9,221 nucleotides of DNA from an uncultured Bacillota bacterium (GCA_946612055.1 CAMOEH010000105.1:1-9221); one strand, 5' to 3'. Positions 1 through 5,683 are shown, numbered from the stretch's first letter. Made by a program: numbers and translations. The notes: generated from the letters alone by a model not told the origin.

Positions 1-1
1 C

Positions 2-256
2 CCCGATGGATCCATAATTTATATCAAACGCGGCTATAAATATCGCCCAGAAGCCTGGCATAACCTCAATGCCAAAACAGGACTAAGGCCAGAGATCACC
101 AACAACGATTTCACCAAAATTGATGAGAACTGGAAAAAAGATTATGCCTACCGTGCCTTTAATATTTCTCGTGGGGACGATGGCATCATTTCCGATGAGG
201 AATTAGAAGCCATTAATAATGGGGACATATTCAAAATCTTTGTTCCTAGAAACTGA
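2..256 (+). CDS. C-terminal fragment of an unrecognised protein
   Basis: An open frame enters from the left edge and runs 84 codons to TGA at 254-256. The start lies outside the window. I do not recognise the family. The visible part is hydrophilic with many aromatic, Asn and Asp residues, and has no membrane segment. Near the end, SRGDDGIISDEE resembles an EF-hand or dockerin-type calcium loop, with Gly at loop position 6, Ile at 8 and Glu at 12. Positions 1 and 3 are Ser and Gly rather than acidic, so calcium binding is doubtful. The protein ends FVPRN, and the DNA for those last codons is repeated near 1602-1639. Codon-by-codon openness and the repeated tail support a real gene, but the function is unknown. 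Confidence 0.6.
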   Translation, partial: PDGSIIYIKRGYKYRPEAWHNLNAKTGLRPEITNNDFTKIDENWKKDYAYRAFNISRGDDGIISDEELEAINNGDIFKIFVPRN

Positions 257-270
257 CAAAGCCGCGCTTT
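233..270 (+). repeat. Direct repeat, left copy (gene 3' end)
   Basis: This is the left copy of a 38-bp direct repeat matching 1602-1639 at 35 of 38 positions (differences at 237, 241 and 264). A 22-bp block, 242-263, is identical. It covers the last seven codons and the stop of the gene ending at 256. It contains a near-palindrome, GTTCCTAGAAAC, and a small hairpin, AAAGC-CGC-GCTTT. Weaker similarity may continue to the right (ATAGGGCCG at 286-294 against ATAGGACCG at 1659-1667). Confidence 0.85.
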
Positions 271-361
271 CAAACGAAAAGACACATAGGGCCGCTTCTT
301 TTTTGATTTAGGTCTAATCTGTTGGCGTTTGGCACAAAACAACAACGATCGAGGTTGATAT

Positions 362-408
362 TAAACTACAAACAACAATTGAAATAGAAAATGTAGTTTA
401 GTAAACTA
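362..408 (+). promoter_or_regulatory. Promoter with triple TAAACTA operator
   Basis: TTGAAA at 379-384 and TAAACT at 402-407, 17 bp apart, form a plausible sigma-A type promoter. The heptamer TAAACTA occurs at 362-368, inverted at 394-400, and again at 402-408. The last two make a perfect 15-bp odd palindrome (TAGTTTAGTAAACTA, 394-408) covering the -10 box. The first and second form an 8-bp inverted repeat (AAACTACA 363-370 with TGTAGTTT 392-399) enclosing the -35 box. A repressor bound here would block the promoter, and self-repression by one product of the downstream pair is the natural guess. Confidence 0.6.
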
Positions 409-426
409 TCCATGGAGGTGACGCGT

Positions 427-744
427 ATGTCTATTTTCCAAGGAGTTTTGGAAGAAGAATTGCAACGCAACCTGCGCAAGCAAAAAGCATTCAATGACGA
501 ACTTTCGGTTCACCCTAAAGGATATCTTTCCATTTGCCGTATTGGCGGAGCAACATACATTTATCGAAAGCATAGGGAAAAGGGGAAGATTGTATCTACC
601 TATATTGGGCTTCCGGGAAGCGAACAGGTCCGCAAAGCGGAAGATGATAGAGCGGCTTATCTATTGGCAAAAAGATCGCTTGCCGAACTAAAGCTAGAAG
701 AAAAAAGACTGAGGAGGGCCATCAAAGATTATGCCAGCATATGA
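427..744 (+). CDS. Small basic helical protein, partner (possible antitoxin) of the nucleotidyltransferase
   Basis: This is a 105-residue protein. I place the start at ATG 427, not at the in-frame ATG 412, because GGAGGTGA at 414-421 is an ideal ribosome binding site five bases before 427 and would itself be translated from 412. The layout is an N-terminal amphipathic helix (about 1-30), a beta hairpin of the G-x-L-S-I ... Y-I-Y-R ... GK-x-x-S-x-YIGL kind (about 32-64), and a charged C-terminal helix rich in Lys, Arg and Glu (about 68-102) that could form a coiled coil. Small proteins with this 'Y-x-Y-R-x-x-x-x-GK-x-x-S-x-YIG' pattern are known but uncharacterised as far as I recall. No helix-turn-helix is evident. 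The 14-base overlap with the downstream gene shows translational coupling. By analogy with two-gene toxin-antitoxin operons, where the small first gene is often the antitoxin, it may neutralise or assist the nucleotidyltransferase. That role is inferred from position only. Confidence 0.75.
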   Translation: MSIFQGVLEEELQRNLRKQKAFNDELSVHPKGYLSICRIGGATYIYRKHREKGKIVSTYIGLPGSEQVRKAEDDRAAYLLAKRSLAELKLEEKRLRRAIKDYASI

Positions 745-1390
745 AGATGAGATGCGCTCGGTGATGAAGGCCCTAAATGAGGTCGGCGCATTGTCACATT
801 GCATCGTGACGGGCTCGTGGGCAATGTATTTCTACAAATCCATATTCGAAGGTTTCGAACCCCGCGTTGAGACGACTGACCTCGATATGTATTTGCCAAA
901 CCCAAAATCTGCATCTGCCGAGAATCTTTCCTTACGCCTGCGCGAACTCTCATACATTCGTTCCGACGACGTGCTAACAGGAAAAACGACGTTTCTTTCC
1001 TCGAACGGCTTCGAAATCGAGTTTCTCACAGTTCCAGATCGCACGATGTCGCCTGTGCTGCAGGTTTCAGGAATGTCCATTGGCGCAGAGGCATTGCCGA
1101 AGATGGCCCCAATTGGCTGGAACTATGTTGAACTCGAATGGGAGGGTATGCAAATCAAGGTGGCTTCCCCGGCGTCCTTCGTTATACAAAAACTGTTGAT
1201 CAACGGAGAGAGAAAGCCCGAATGGAAAAGAGAAAAGGACCTAGATGCAGTCCGTTATGTCCTTATCCGTGTCAAGGCGTCTCAAAAGTATCGTGACGAA
1301 CTGAAGGAATCTATTCTTTCCGCCCCGAGAAAATGGCGAAATGCCATTATCGCTGCCGCGGCAAAGAATGGAATTGATTTGGGATTATAA
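731..1390 (+). CDS. Nucleotidyltransferase-fold protein (AbiEii/NTP_transf_8-like), probable toxin or defence effector
   Basis: The product has 219 residues. The signature of the Pol-beta/MNT nucleotidyltransferase superfamily is visible: TGSWAM with Gly28-Ser29, then TTDLDMYLP with Asp50-x-Asp52 (metal-binding pair), then FEIEFLT with Glu95/Glu97 as the likely third carboxylate. A C-terminal helical part follows, including ASPASFVIQKLLI (about 145-157) and KREKDLDAVRYVL (about 166-178), resembling the helical region of AbiEii-type proteins. There is no HEPN domain or signal peptide, so it acts in the cytoplasm. Relatives transfer nucleotides to tRNA or proteins, but the target here is unknown. 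GAGGAGG at 711-717 lies 13 bases upstream of ATG 731, a rather long spacing. ATG 752 is an alternative start that would still keep the catalytic motifs. The gene overlaps its small partner by 14 bases and is the last gene of the flanked unit. The superfamily call is solid; the exact family and a toxin role are inference. Confidence 0.8.
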   Translation: MPAYEDEMRSVMKALNEVGALSHCIVTGSWAMYFYKSIFEGFEPRVETTDLDMYLPNPKSASAENLSLRLRELSYIRSDDVLTGKTTFLSSNGFEIEFLTVPDRTMSPVLQVSGMSIGAEALPKMAPIGWNYVELEWEGMQIKVASPASFVIQKLLINGERKPEWKREKDLDAVRYVLIRVKASQKYRDELKESILSAPRKWRNAIIAAAAKNGIDLGL

Positions 1391-1436
1391 CCCTATGTAA
1401 AGCAGATGCCACCGATGCCTCAAAACAGAATAAGAT

Positions 1437-1465
1437 ACAAGGCGATATTAAAGAACCAGCCTTGT
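1437..1465 (+). other. 7-bp hairpin in the spacer after the nucleotidyltransferase gene
   Basis: ACAAGGC at 1437-1443 pairs perfectly with GCCTTGT at 1459-1465 around a 15-base loop. A second small stem, TGTGT-GCT-ACACA, follows at about 1469-1481. No U-run follows either, so these are not terminators. They could be structure in the 3' untranslated region or chance. Confidence 0.25.
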
Positions 1466-1512
1466 CTATGTGTGCTACACAGTGGGAAGGAAAAATTTCA
1501 GGATACTACAGG

Positions 1513-1546
1513 TGAGATTGCGTCTCCGCGCATCTCATATTATTTT
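1513..1546 (+). terminator. Probable intrinsic terminator of the two-gene unit
   Basis: TGAGAT (1513-1518), a bulged T, and GCG (1520-1522) pair with CGC (1529-1531) and ATCTCA (1532-1537), giving nine base pairs around a six-base loop. The stem is followed directly by the T-rich run TATTATTTT. It lies about 120 bp after the nucleotidyltransferase stop and before the right-hand direct repeat, so it would end transcription inside the flanked unit. The broken T-run makes it weaker than the terminator at 5447-5472. Confidence 0.5.
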
Positions 1547-1601
1547 GCGAACAGCCGAGCAACTAAGCAGTTTTGAAATCACTCCCACAAACTAGATCCG
1601 A

Positions 1602-1639
1602 AAAAACTTCGTTCCTAGAAACTGACAAAGCCACGCTTT
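1602..1639 (+). repeat. Direct repeat, right copy
   Basis: This is the right copy of the 38-bp repeat (35 of 38 identical to 233-270), offset 1369 bp from the left copy. Read in the same frame it ends IRKNFVPRN-stop, against IFKIFVPRN-stop on the left, but a TAG at 1593-1595 closes the frame just upstream, so only the tail of the gene is present. It lies 17 bp from the stop codon of the convergent lipoprotein gene (1657-3153). Confidence 0.85.
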
Positions 1640-1656
1640 AAATAAGAAGAGAAGAG

Positions 1657-3153
1657 TTATAGGACCGTCGTCTTTAACGACATGACGACCTGGTCTTTGA
1701 AAGTTACCTCTGCCTCTTTGCCATATTGCCCGGCAAATTTGATCGAACCGTAATAATAATCGACTTCACGCAGACCAAAATAGACGAAATCAATGCTACG
1801 GGGCGATCCGCTGCTTTTGCTAGAAAGGACGTGAGCATCTTCGAGAACATATTTGTCCGTTTCCCAAAGGAACGGAAAAAGAAATTCCTCGGTGGAGTAA
1901 TAAAGGAATTCCATGCGGATGTCGGGGATCATTTGGAACGCTTCTGTTCTTGATAGTCCGGTTTGTTCCTGATGAACGTCTTCGCGACCCGTAAAACTCC
2001 CCGTTGCATCTCTTTTCATGGTGTACACGCCCTCTTCATCATGATCGATGCGGAAACTCATGGCTTCTTTGTCTTCGCCACGTTCATAGGTTGTTTCTGC
2101 AAGAATATAATCGCTGCCGATATGGCAGAAGGACCTCATTTTCGCCCCGACATATTCATCGGGGTAATTATCCTTAATTCCCGTGACGGAAAGATCGGCT
2201 TTTATTTCGGTTTCGAAAGATCTCGGTCCATTATCAACCGTCATATTGCGGATATCGTCATGATATTTTTTGGCCGCTTCCGTTGCTTTTTCCTTTCCTT
2301 CGTAAGTAGCGGTGGCTTCTACCCCCTCAAGGCCTACTTTTTCTAAAAACAATTCATTGTTAGATTCGCTGCCGGTCCTGCCAACGAGAACCATGTCATC
2401 CTCCTCAGGATAGAAAAATTCAAGGAACCGGTCTCCATATGTAAAAGTGGCAAAAGAGGCATAACTCAATACTTTTTGCTCGCCACCAAAAGGCAAAGTA
2501 TAACGATATTCGTATCCGCTTCCCGAATCGATGGAGAAGCTAACGCCATCTTTTTCGCCAAACAAAGTGAACTGTTGAATCTCTTGGTGTTCGGGGTCGT
2601 AATAAGGCGCCATCATTCTGTCTTTGGCGTCTTGATCTAAGCCGTCATAGGCGTCAAGAAGCAATCGCTGGAATTCACTCACCCATTCCTTTTCTTTTAT
2701 TTCCCCGTCGGCATCGGGAGAAGGGTCGATCCATTCGTCGCATTCGATAATTTCCCCATTCATTCCGCAAAGGATGAGAGCGTTTTTGCCGTTTGTCTCC
2801 TTTTCCTCTTCGTTATAATCGCCATAATATTGAAAATTATTCTTAGTGTCGTTCTTCCAATTAGCATAAGCGCAAAAGTCATAATTACCGACAAAAGGAT
2901 GATCTTGGTTATCCGCCGTCTCACTCGGAATCCCTAAAATCCGAAAATAGCTTTCTTCTTTGTCGTGATAATGGCCTTCGATCTTTCCATAATTTACGAT
3001 TCTGCAATCGCGAGAAGCTCCACCAAATAAATAATTAAGGATTGATTCATAAGTTTGTTTTTTGGGATCTTCGGTAGTTTTGCTGCTTATGTCCGCACAC
3101 CCGGCCGAGATGGCAGCGCAAACAAAAGCAAAAGGAATCCAGCGTTTCTTCAT
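1657..3153 (-). CDS. Lipoprotein of unknown function
   Basis: The product has 498 residues. The first 18 residues form a lipoprotein signal peptide: MKKR, a hydrophobic core, then SAGC with the lipidated Cys at 19. The protein should therefore be anchored to the outer face of the membrane. I do not recognise the family. The mature part is acidic, has a short Ser/Thr/Lys-rich linker after the Cys, and alternates beta-rich stretches rich in Tyr and Phe (about 205-250, 340-385, 460-498) with a helical segment (about 280-305). The Tyr-rich C-terminal part (near DYYYGSIKFAGQYG) reads as a beta sheet. ATG at 3153 is supported by AAGAGGT (minus strand, 3160-3166) six bases upstream. TATATT (minus strand, 3172-3177) could be a -10 box, but I see no good -35 box. 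The gene is alone on its strand and convergent with the two-gene unit, whose flanking repeat comes within 17 bp of its stop codon. Confidence 0.8.
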   Translation of the reverse strand: MKKRWIPFAFVCAAISAGCADISSKTTEDPKKQTYESILNYLFGGASRDCRIVNYGKIEGHYHDKEESYFRILGIPSETADNQDHPFVGNYDFCAYANWKNDTKNNFQYYGDYNEEEKETNGKNALILCGMNGEIIECDEWIDPSPDADGEIKEKEWVSEFQRLLLDAYDGLDQDAKDRMMAPYYDPEHQEIQQFTLFGEKDGVSFSIDSGSGYEYRYTLPFGGEQKVLSYASFATFTYGDRFLEFFYPEEDDMVLVGRTGSESNNELFLEKVGLEGVEATATYEGKEKATEAAKKYHDDIRNMTVDNGPRSFETEIKADLSVTGIKDNYPDEYVGAKMRSFCHIGSDYILAETTYERGEDKEAMSFRIDHDEEGVYTMKRDATGSFTGREDVHQEQTGLSRTEAFQMIPDIRMEFLYYSTEEFLFPFLWETDKYVLEDAHVLSSKSSGSPRSIDFVYFGLREVDYYYGSIKFAGQYGKEAEVTFKDQVVMSLKTTVL

Positions 3154-3236
3154 AAAAATACCTCTTTAATTAATATACTCTGCTTTGCTTAAAAAGCATC
3201 TTTTCTAGCATGACAAAACAAGGCGCGTCGAAGATA

Positions 3237-3249
3237 CGAAACGCTTTCG
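3237..3249. promoter_or_regulatory. Short LacI-type palindrome in the divergent spacer
   Basis: CGAAA-CGC-TTTCG has perfect 5-bp arms and a CG-containing centre, like operators of LacI-family regulators. It matches only 7 of the 11 fixed positions of the Bacillus cre consensus. It lies 84 bp upstream of the lipoprotein start on the minus strand, so it could control that gene. A single short site is weak evidence. Confidence 0.3.
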
Positions 3250-3385
3250 AAGGCTATGAGTTGCTTAAAAGTGAGCTTTCCAAATCAAACAACAGATTAC
3301 CCTTCGCTTTTCTATCTCGTGCGTCCTCTTTTATATGCTAAGCACGCAGGCACACGGGCAAAAAAAACATGGCCTGAAAATCGTT

Positions 3386-3432
3386 ATATTTTTCGAATTT
3401 TTATCATTTTTCTTATGATTTTTGGATTTTTT
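3386..3432. promoter_or_regulatory. Phased T-tract DNA, probably curved
   Basis: Five runs of five or six T residues begin at 3389, 3398, 3407, 3419 and 3427, with spacings of 9, 9, 12 and 8 (mean about 9.5). This is close to one helical turn, so the bends should add up to curved DNA. The tract lies 120-165 bp upstream of the 623-residue gene and just before the inverted repeat at 3443. It could be an UP-like element or a nucleoid-protein site. The open frame running through it (3256-3444) looks like a by-product of the T-runs. Confidence 0.5.
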
Positions 3433-3442
3433 GACGAGGAAT

Positions 3443-3477
3443 AGCACGATTTGCTTTGAAAATATTGCAACGTGCTC
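3443..3477 (+). promoter_or_regulatory. Bulged inverted repeat shared with the downstream paralogue
   Basis: AGCACG (3443-3448) plus TTGC (3451-3454) pairs with GCAACGTGCT (3467-3476), leaving a two-base bulge and a 12-base loop. The right half, TATTGCAACGTGCTC (3463-3477), matches TATTGAAACGTGCAC upstream of the 842-residue gene at 13 of 15 positions. TGAAAAT precedes it in both places. It may be the operator of a common regulator of the two paralogues. Confidence 0.45.
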
Positions 3478-3495
3478 TAACCGCCCACATTTTCT

Positions 3496-3509
3496 TTAAA
3501 GCGCTTACG
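3496..3509 (+). promoter_or_regulatory. cre-like operator upstream of the 623-residue gene
   Basis: TTAAAGCGCTTACG matches the Bacillus catabolite-response consensus TGWAANCGNTNWCA at 9 of its 11 fixed positions and holds the perfect palindrome AAGCGCTT (3499-3506). It ends 43 bp before the start codon. CcpA or another LacI-family sugar regulator would fit the proposed carbohydrate role of the gene. I cannot place the -35 and -10 boxes with confidence, so activation and repression cannot be told apart. Confidence 0.45.
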
Positions 3510-3552
3510 TTGCCGTTATTTTTGAATTGTAAATAAAAAGGAGATTTTCCTT

Positions 3553-5424
3553 ATGAAAAAGAAAAACATTGCTTTTTACGTTGGTGCGTTAGCTCTTTCC
3601 GCAGCCGCGATTACCGCGTTGTGTGTGCAGGCTGCTCCAACGCGCTTTTTCGCCGAAGATGGTGTCGTTTGGAAACACTATACTGGCGTGAAAGCGACAG
3701 CCCACAAAAAAGGCATTAAAGAATATTGGGTTAATTGTGAAACCCATGAGCATCAATTCTCTGCCCCGACGGGTGATGCGACCATCCAGGATATGGGCGT
3801 CCCGGCCGAATCGTTCATCAATGGCTTAGAATCGAACGACGATCGACTAATCGAAAAATACAAGAAGCTTATTGATTTTGAAGATTTCACTGTTGGGGAA
3901 TCCGGAGATGCTAGCTTCTATTATTTCAATCGAAATGATTCCAAATACAAAATCGTTGCCGACGAGGGAGTAGATGGATCCAAAGCGCTTCAAATCACTA
4001 CCACCAGAACAGACGGGAACCTTTATTCTTTCATTGATAAAGAATTCCTTAATGCGGTTTTTGCCAAGCCGGAAGTGGTATCCTTGTCTTTTGCGGCTAA
4101 AGCCAATTATGAAAGCGGGAATTTCGGTTATCGAGCCGGCAGTGCAGCCCGATATGAAAAGCACTCCAATTCGGTCGGGTATGGTTTGTTGACCGGGTAT
4201 AAAACGTTCTATTTAACCCGAGAAATCTACAACCAAATGGTAACCAATAACGATTATCTTTTCCTTACGTTTACCACCAACGCCGACAACATTCCGACGG
4301 TCTATTTGGATAATTTTAGAGTTAGTTATCACAGTATCGGTGCCTACAACTTCATTTCGATGGAAAGTGGCTATCTAAATCCTGCTACCAACGCCTACTA
4401 TATCCGCGACGGTTTAGCCGGCCAAGCGGATTTCCAAATCTCTTATAGTGCTGGCGTTGTTAGCGAAGTGGCTAGAGATTACAACATCCGTTCGGAAGGA
4501 ATCGCCTCTCTATCTATTAATAAAGCGGCTAATGGAACCGTTAACGTCACATTCGGAGCCGCAGACTCGCAGCACTACAATGCAAGTAAATTACCGGATG
4601 AAGGCATCTTCTTCGATCTATATTGCGAAGGAACTTATAACGCTTCCTGGACTCGCCAAAGCGGTGAAGATTTAGTGTTCAAGCCCGGCACAATCACCGA
4701 TGGCAACGGCAATATCATTTGGCACGATTTTGACCGAGTAAATAAGCCCGTAAAAGACCAAGGACACACGATTTCGGGTGGACAATGGGTTACTCTCTAT
4801 GCGCCAAAAAGCACGATGAAAAATACATTGTTTTTGACCATTAGTGGCAGCACGACAAAGGTGTTCAATATCGACAACATTAGATTGGCTACCGGCGCAT
4901 TGGAATCGTTTGAAAGCGCCCATACATTTGTTGGCGGAAAAGAAGACAATGTTTTGGCTGGCGCTGCCAGGGAAGCCGTTTCCGCATCCATAGGAACCGT
5001 TCCCGCTGTTAATAACTTGAGAAGTTATATCTTCATGACCGAATGGGGCAATGTGGCAAAGAACAACACCCCATCGGCAGAAATTAGCGATGAATATGCT
5101 TCTGATGGCGACTACAGCTTGAAAATCAACATGAACGGCACGAAGCCGCTAAGGATGAGCCCATCCTATGTGAACATGCTTTATATGCATGGCGGAACGG
5201 TGACGTTTGATGTTTACACGGAGGATATGCCAGACAATAGGCTATCGTTCACCACTCTTGGCGGCAACGTCAAAACCATCACCAAAGGTCAGTGGTCAAC
5301 CGTCAGTTTGACGATCAACGACTTCATCAAAAACGGTTTATACGACGCCAACGGAAGATTCACGGAAAACGCTTTCGGCACCGGAACCATCTACGTCGAC
5401 AACATTCGATATACCGCTGCCTAA
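3553..5424 (+). CDS. Secreted protein with three carbohydrate-binding-like beta-sandwich modules
   Basis: The product has 623 residues; AAGGAG at 3538-3543 precedes ATG 3553 by nine bases. An export signal covers about 1-28 (MKKK, hydrophobic core, cleavage probably near VQA-A). Cys24 follows Leu, so a lipid anchor is unlikely, and there is no C-terminal sorting signal. Residues about 37-105 form a small domain, WKHYTG...ATAHKKGIKEYWVNCETHEH, resembling the 'H-x-H...ATC...G-x-x-EY' segments repeated in Bacillota surface proteins. Three beta-rich modules follow (about 107-256, 264-446, 450-621), ending YLDNF (251-255), NIDNIR (439-444) and YVDNIRY (614-620). An aromatic-x-D-N-[IF] end is typical of jelly-roll carbohydrate-binding modules. 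All three align with the C-terminal half of the 842-residue protein (shared PDEGIFFD at 348-355 and FDVYTED at 552-558). No catalytic motif is seen. I infer a secreted glycan-binding role, ligand unknown. A strong terminator follows, so it is transcribed alone. Confidence 0.8.
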   Translation: MKKKNIAFYVGALALSAAAITALCVQAAPTRFFAEDGVVWKHYTGVKATAHKKGIKEYWVNCETHEHQFSAPTGDATIQDMGVPAESFINGLESNDDRLIEKYKKLIDFEDFTVGESGDASFYYFNRNDSKYKIVADEGVDGSKALQITTTRTDGNLYSFIDKEFLNAVFAKPEVVSLSFAAKANYESGNFGYRAGSAARYEKHSNSVGYGLLTGYKTFYLTREIYNQMVTNNDYLFLTFTTNADNIPTVYLDNFRVSYHSIGAYNFISMESGYLNPATNAYYIRDGLAGQADFQISYSAGVVSEVARDYNIRSEGIASLSINKAANGTVNVTFGAADSQHYNASKLPDEGIFFDLYCEGTYNASWTRQSGEDLVFKPGTITDGNGNIIWHDFDRVNKPVKDQGHTISGGQWVTLYAPKSTMKNTLFLTISGSTTKVFNIDNIRLATGALESFESAHTFVGGKEDNVLAGAAREAVSASIGTVPAVNNLRSYIFMTEWGNVAKNNTPSAEISDEYASDGDYSLKINMNGTKPLRMSPSYVNMLYMHGGTVTFDVYTEDMPDNRLSFTTLGGNVKTITKGQWSTVSLTINDFIKNGLYDANGRFTENAFGTGTIYVDNIRYTAA

Positions 5425-5446
5425 TCAGGCAACAACAATGCTTTAG

Positions 5447-5472
5447 AAGGCTGGGTTAACCCAGCCTTTTTT
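5447..5472 (+). terminator. Strong intrinsic terminator
   Basis: AAGGCTGGG (5447-5455), loop TTAA, CCCAGCCTT (5460-5468), running into six T residues (5467-5472). The stem is perfect and lies 23 bp after the stop of the 623-residue gene. It separates that gene from the next transcription unit. Confidence 0.95.
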
Positions 5473-5502
5473 GCATCCTTGATTACCGCAAAACAATGAA
5501 AA

Positions 5503-5537
5503 GTGCAGTTTATGAAAATTATTATTGAAACGTGCAC
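5503..5537 (+). promoter_or_regulatory. Inverted repeat shared with the upstream paralogue
   Basis: GTGCA+GTTT (5503-5511) pairs with AAAC+TGCAC (5528-5537), with one bulged G. The right half, TATTGAAACGTGCAC (5523-5537), matches 3463-3477 at 13 of 15 positions, with TGAAAAT preceding both. It lies 147 bp before the start of the 842-residue gene and about 70 bp before the -35 box, a position fitting an activator or distal operator. Confidence 0.45.
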
Positions 5538-5571
5538 AAAAAATATATAAACAGGCAAAACATGACCGCGA

Positions 5572-5589
5572 TTAATTATTAATAATTAA
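5572..5589. promoter_or_regulatory. 18-bp perfect AT palindrome
   Basis: TTAATTATTAATAATTAA is perfectly self-complementary and ends 15 bp before the -35 box at 5605. It may be an UP-like element or regulator site. It consists only of A and T, so chance or simple sequence is also possible. Confidence 0.35.
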
Positions 5590-5604
5590 ATAATCCTGTA
5601 AAGT

Positions 5605-5632
5605 TTGACATAGAGGAAACAACAAATAGGAT
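5605..5632 (+). promoter_or_regulatory. Promoter of the 842-residue lipoprotein / solute-binding protein operon
   Basis: A perfect TTGACA (5605-5610) is followed after 16 bp by TAGGAT (5627-5632), a fair -10 box. Transcription would start near 5640, giving a leader of about 45 bases with GGAGG at 5672-5676, seven bases before ATG 5684. It lies after the terminator at 5447-5472, so this operon can be expressed independently of the paralogue. Confidence 0.6.
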
Positions 5633-5683
5633 AAATCATGTAATGATTGGCCTATAAAAACGAAATCAATCGGAGGCAAAACG

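Noticed and set aside
242..270. Left repeat read as an integron attC site or a strong terminator
   Set aside because: The GTT...AAC near-palindrome lacks the paired core sites and long imperfect hairpin of attC, no integrase is present, and the AAAGC/GCTTT stem is short with no adjacent T-run.
148..345. 65-codon minus strand open frame across the left repeat
   Set aside because: It is antisense to the gene ending at 256, has no ribosome binding site and has an implausible composition.
412..744. Start of the 105-residue protein at ATG 412
   Set aside because: The ideal ribosome binding site at 414-421 lies inside that extension and points to ATG 427.
1406..1576. 56-codon + strand open frame between the nucleotidyltransferase gene and the right repeat
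   Set aside because: There is no convincing ribosome binding site, a terminator-like hairpin lies within it, and an open frame of this length arises often by chance.
233..1639. Insertion sequence bounded by terminal inverted repeats
   Set aside because: The flanking copies are direct, not inverted, and no transposase or recombinase is encoded between them.
3256..3444. 62-codon + strand open frame in the divergent spacer, ending in a Phe/Ile-rich segment
   Set aside because: The hydrophobic end is just the translation of the phased T-tracts. No ribosome binding site precedes it and the region is better explained as regulatory DNA.
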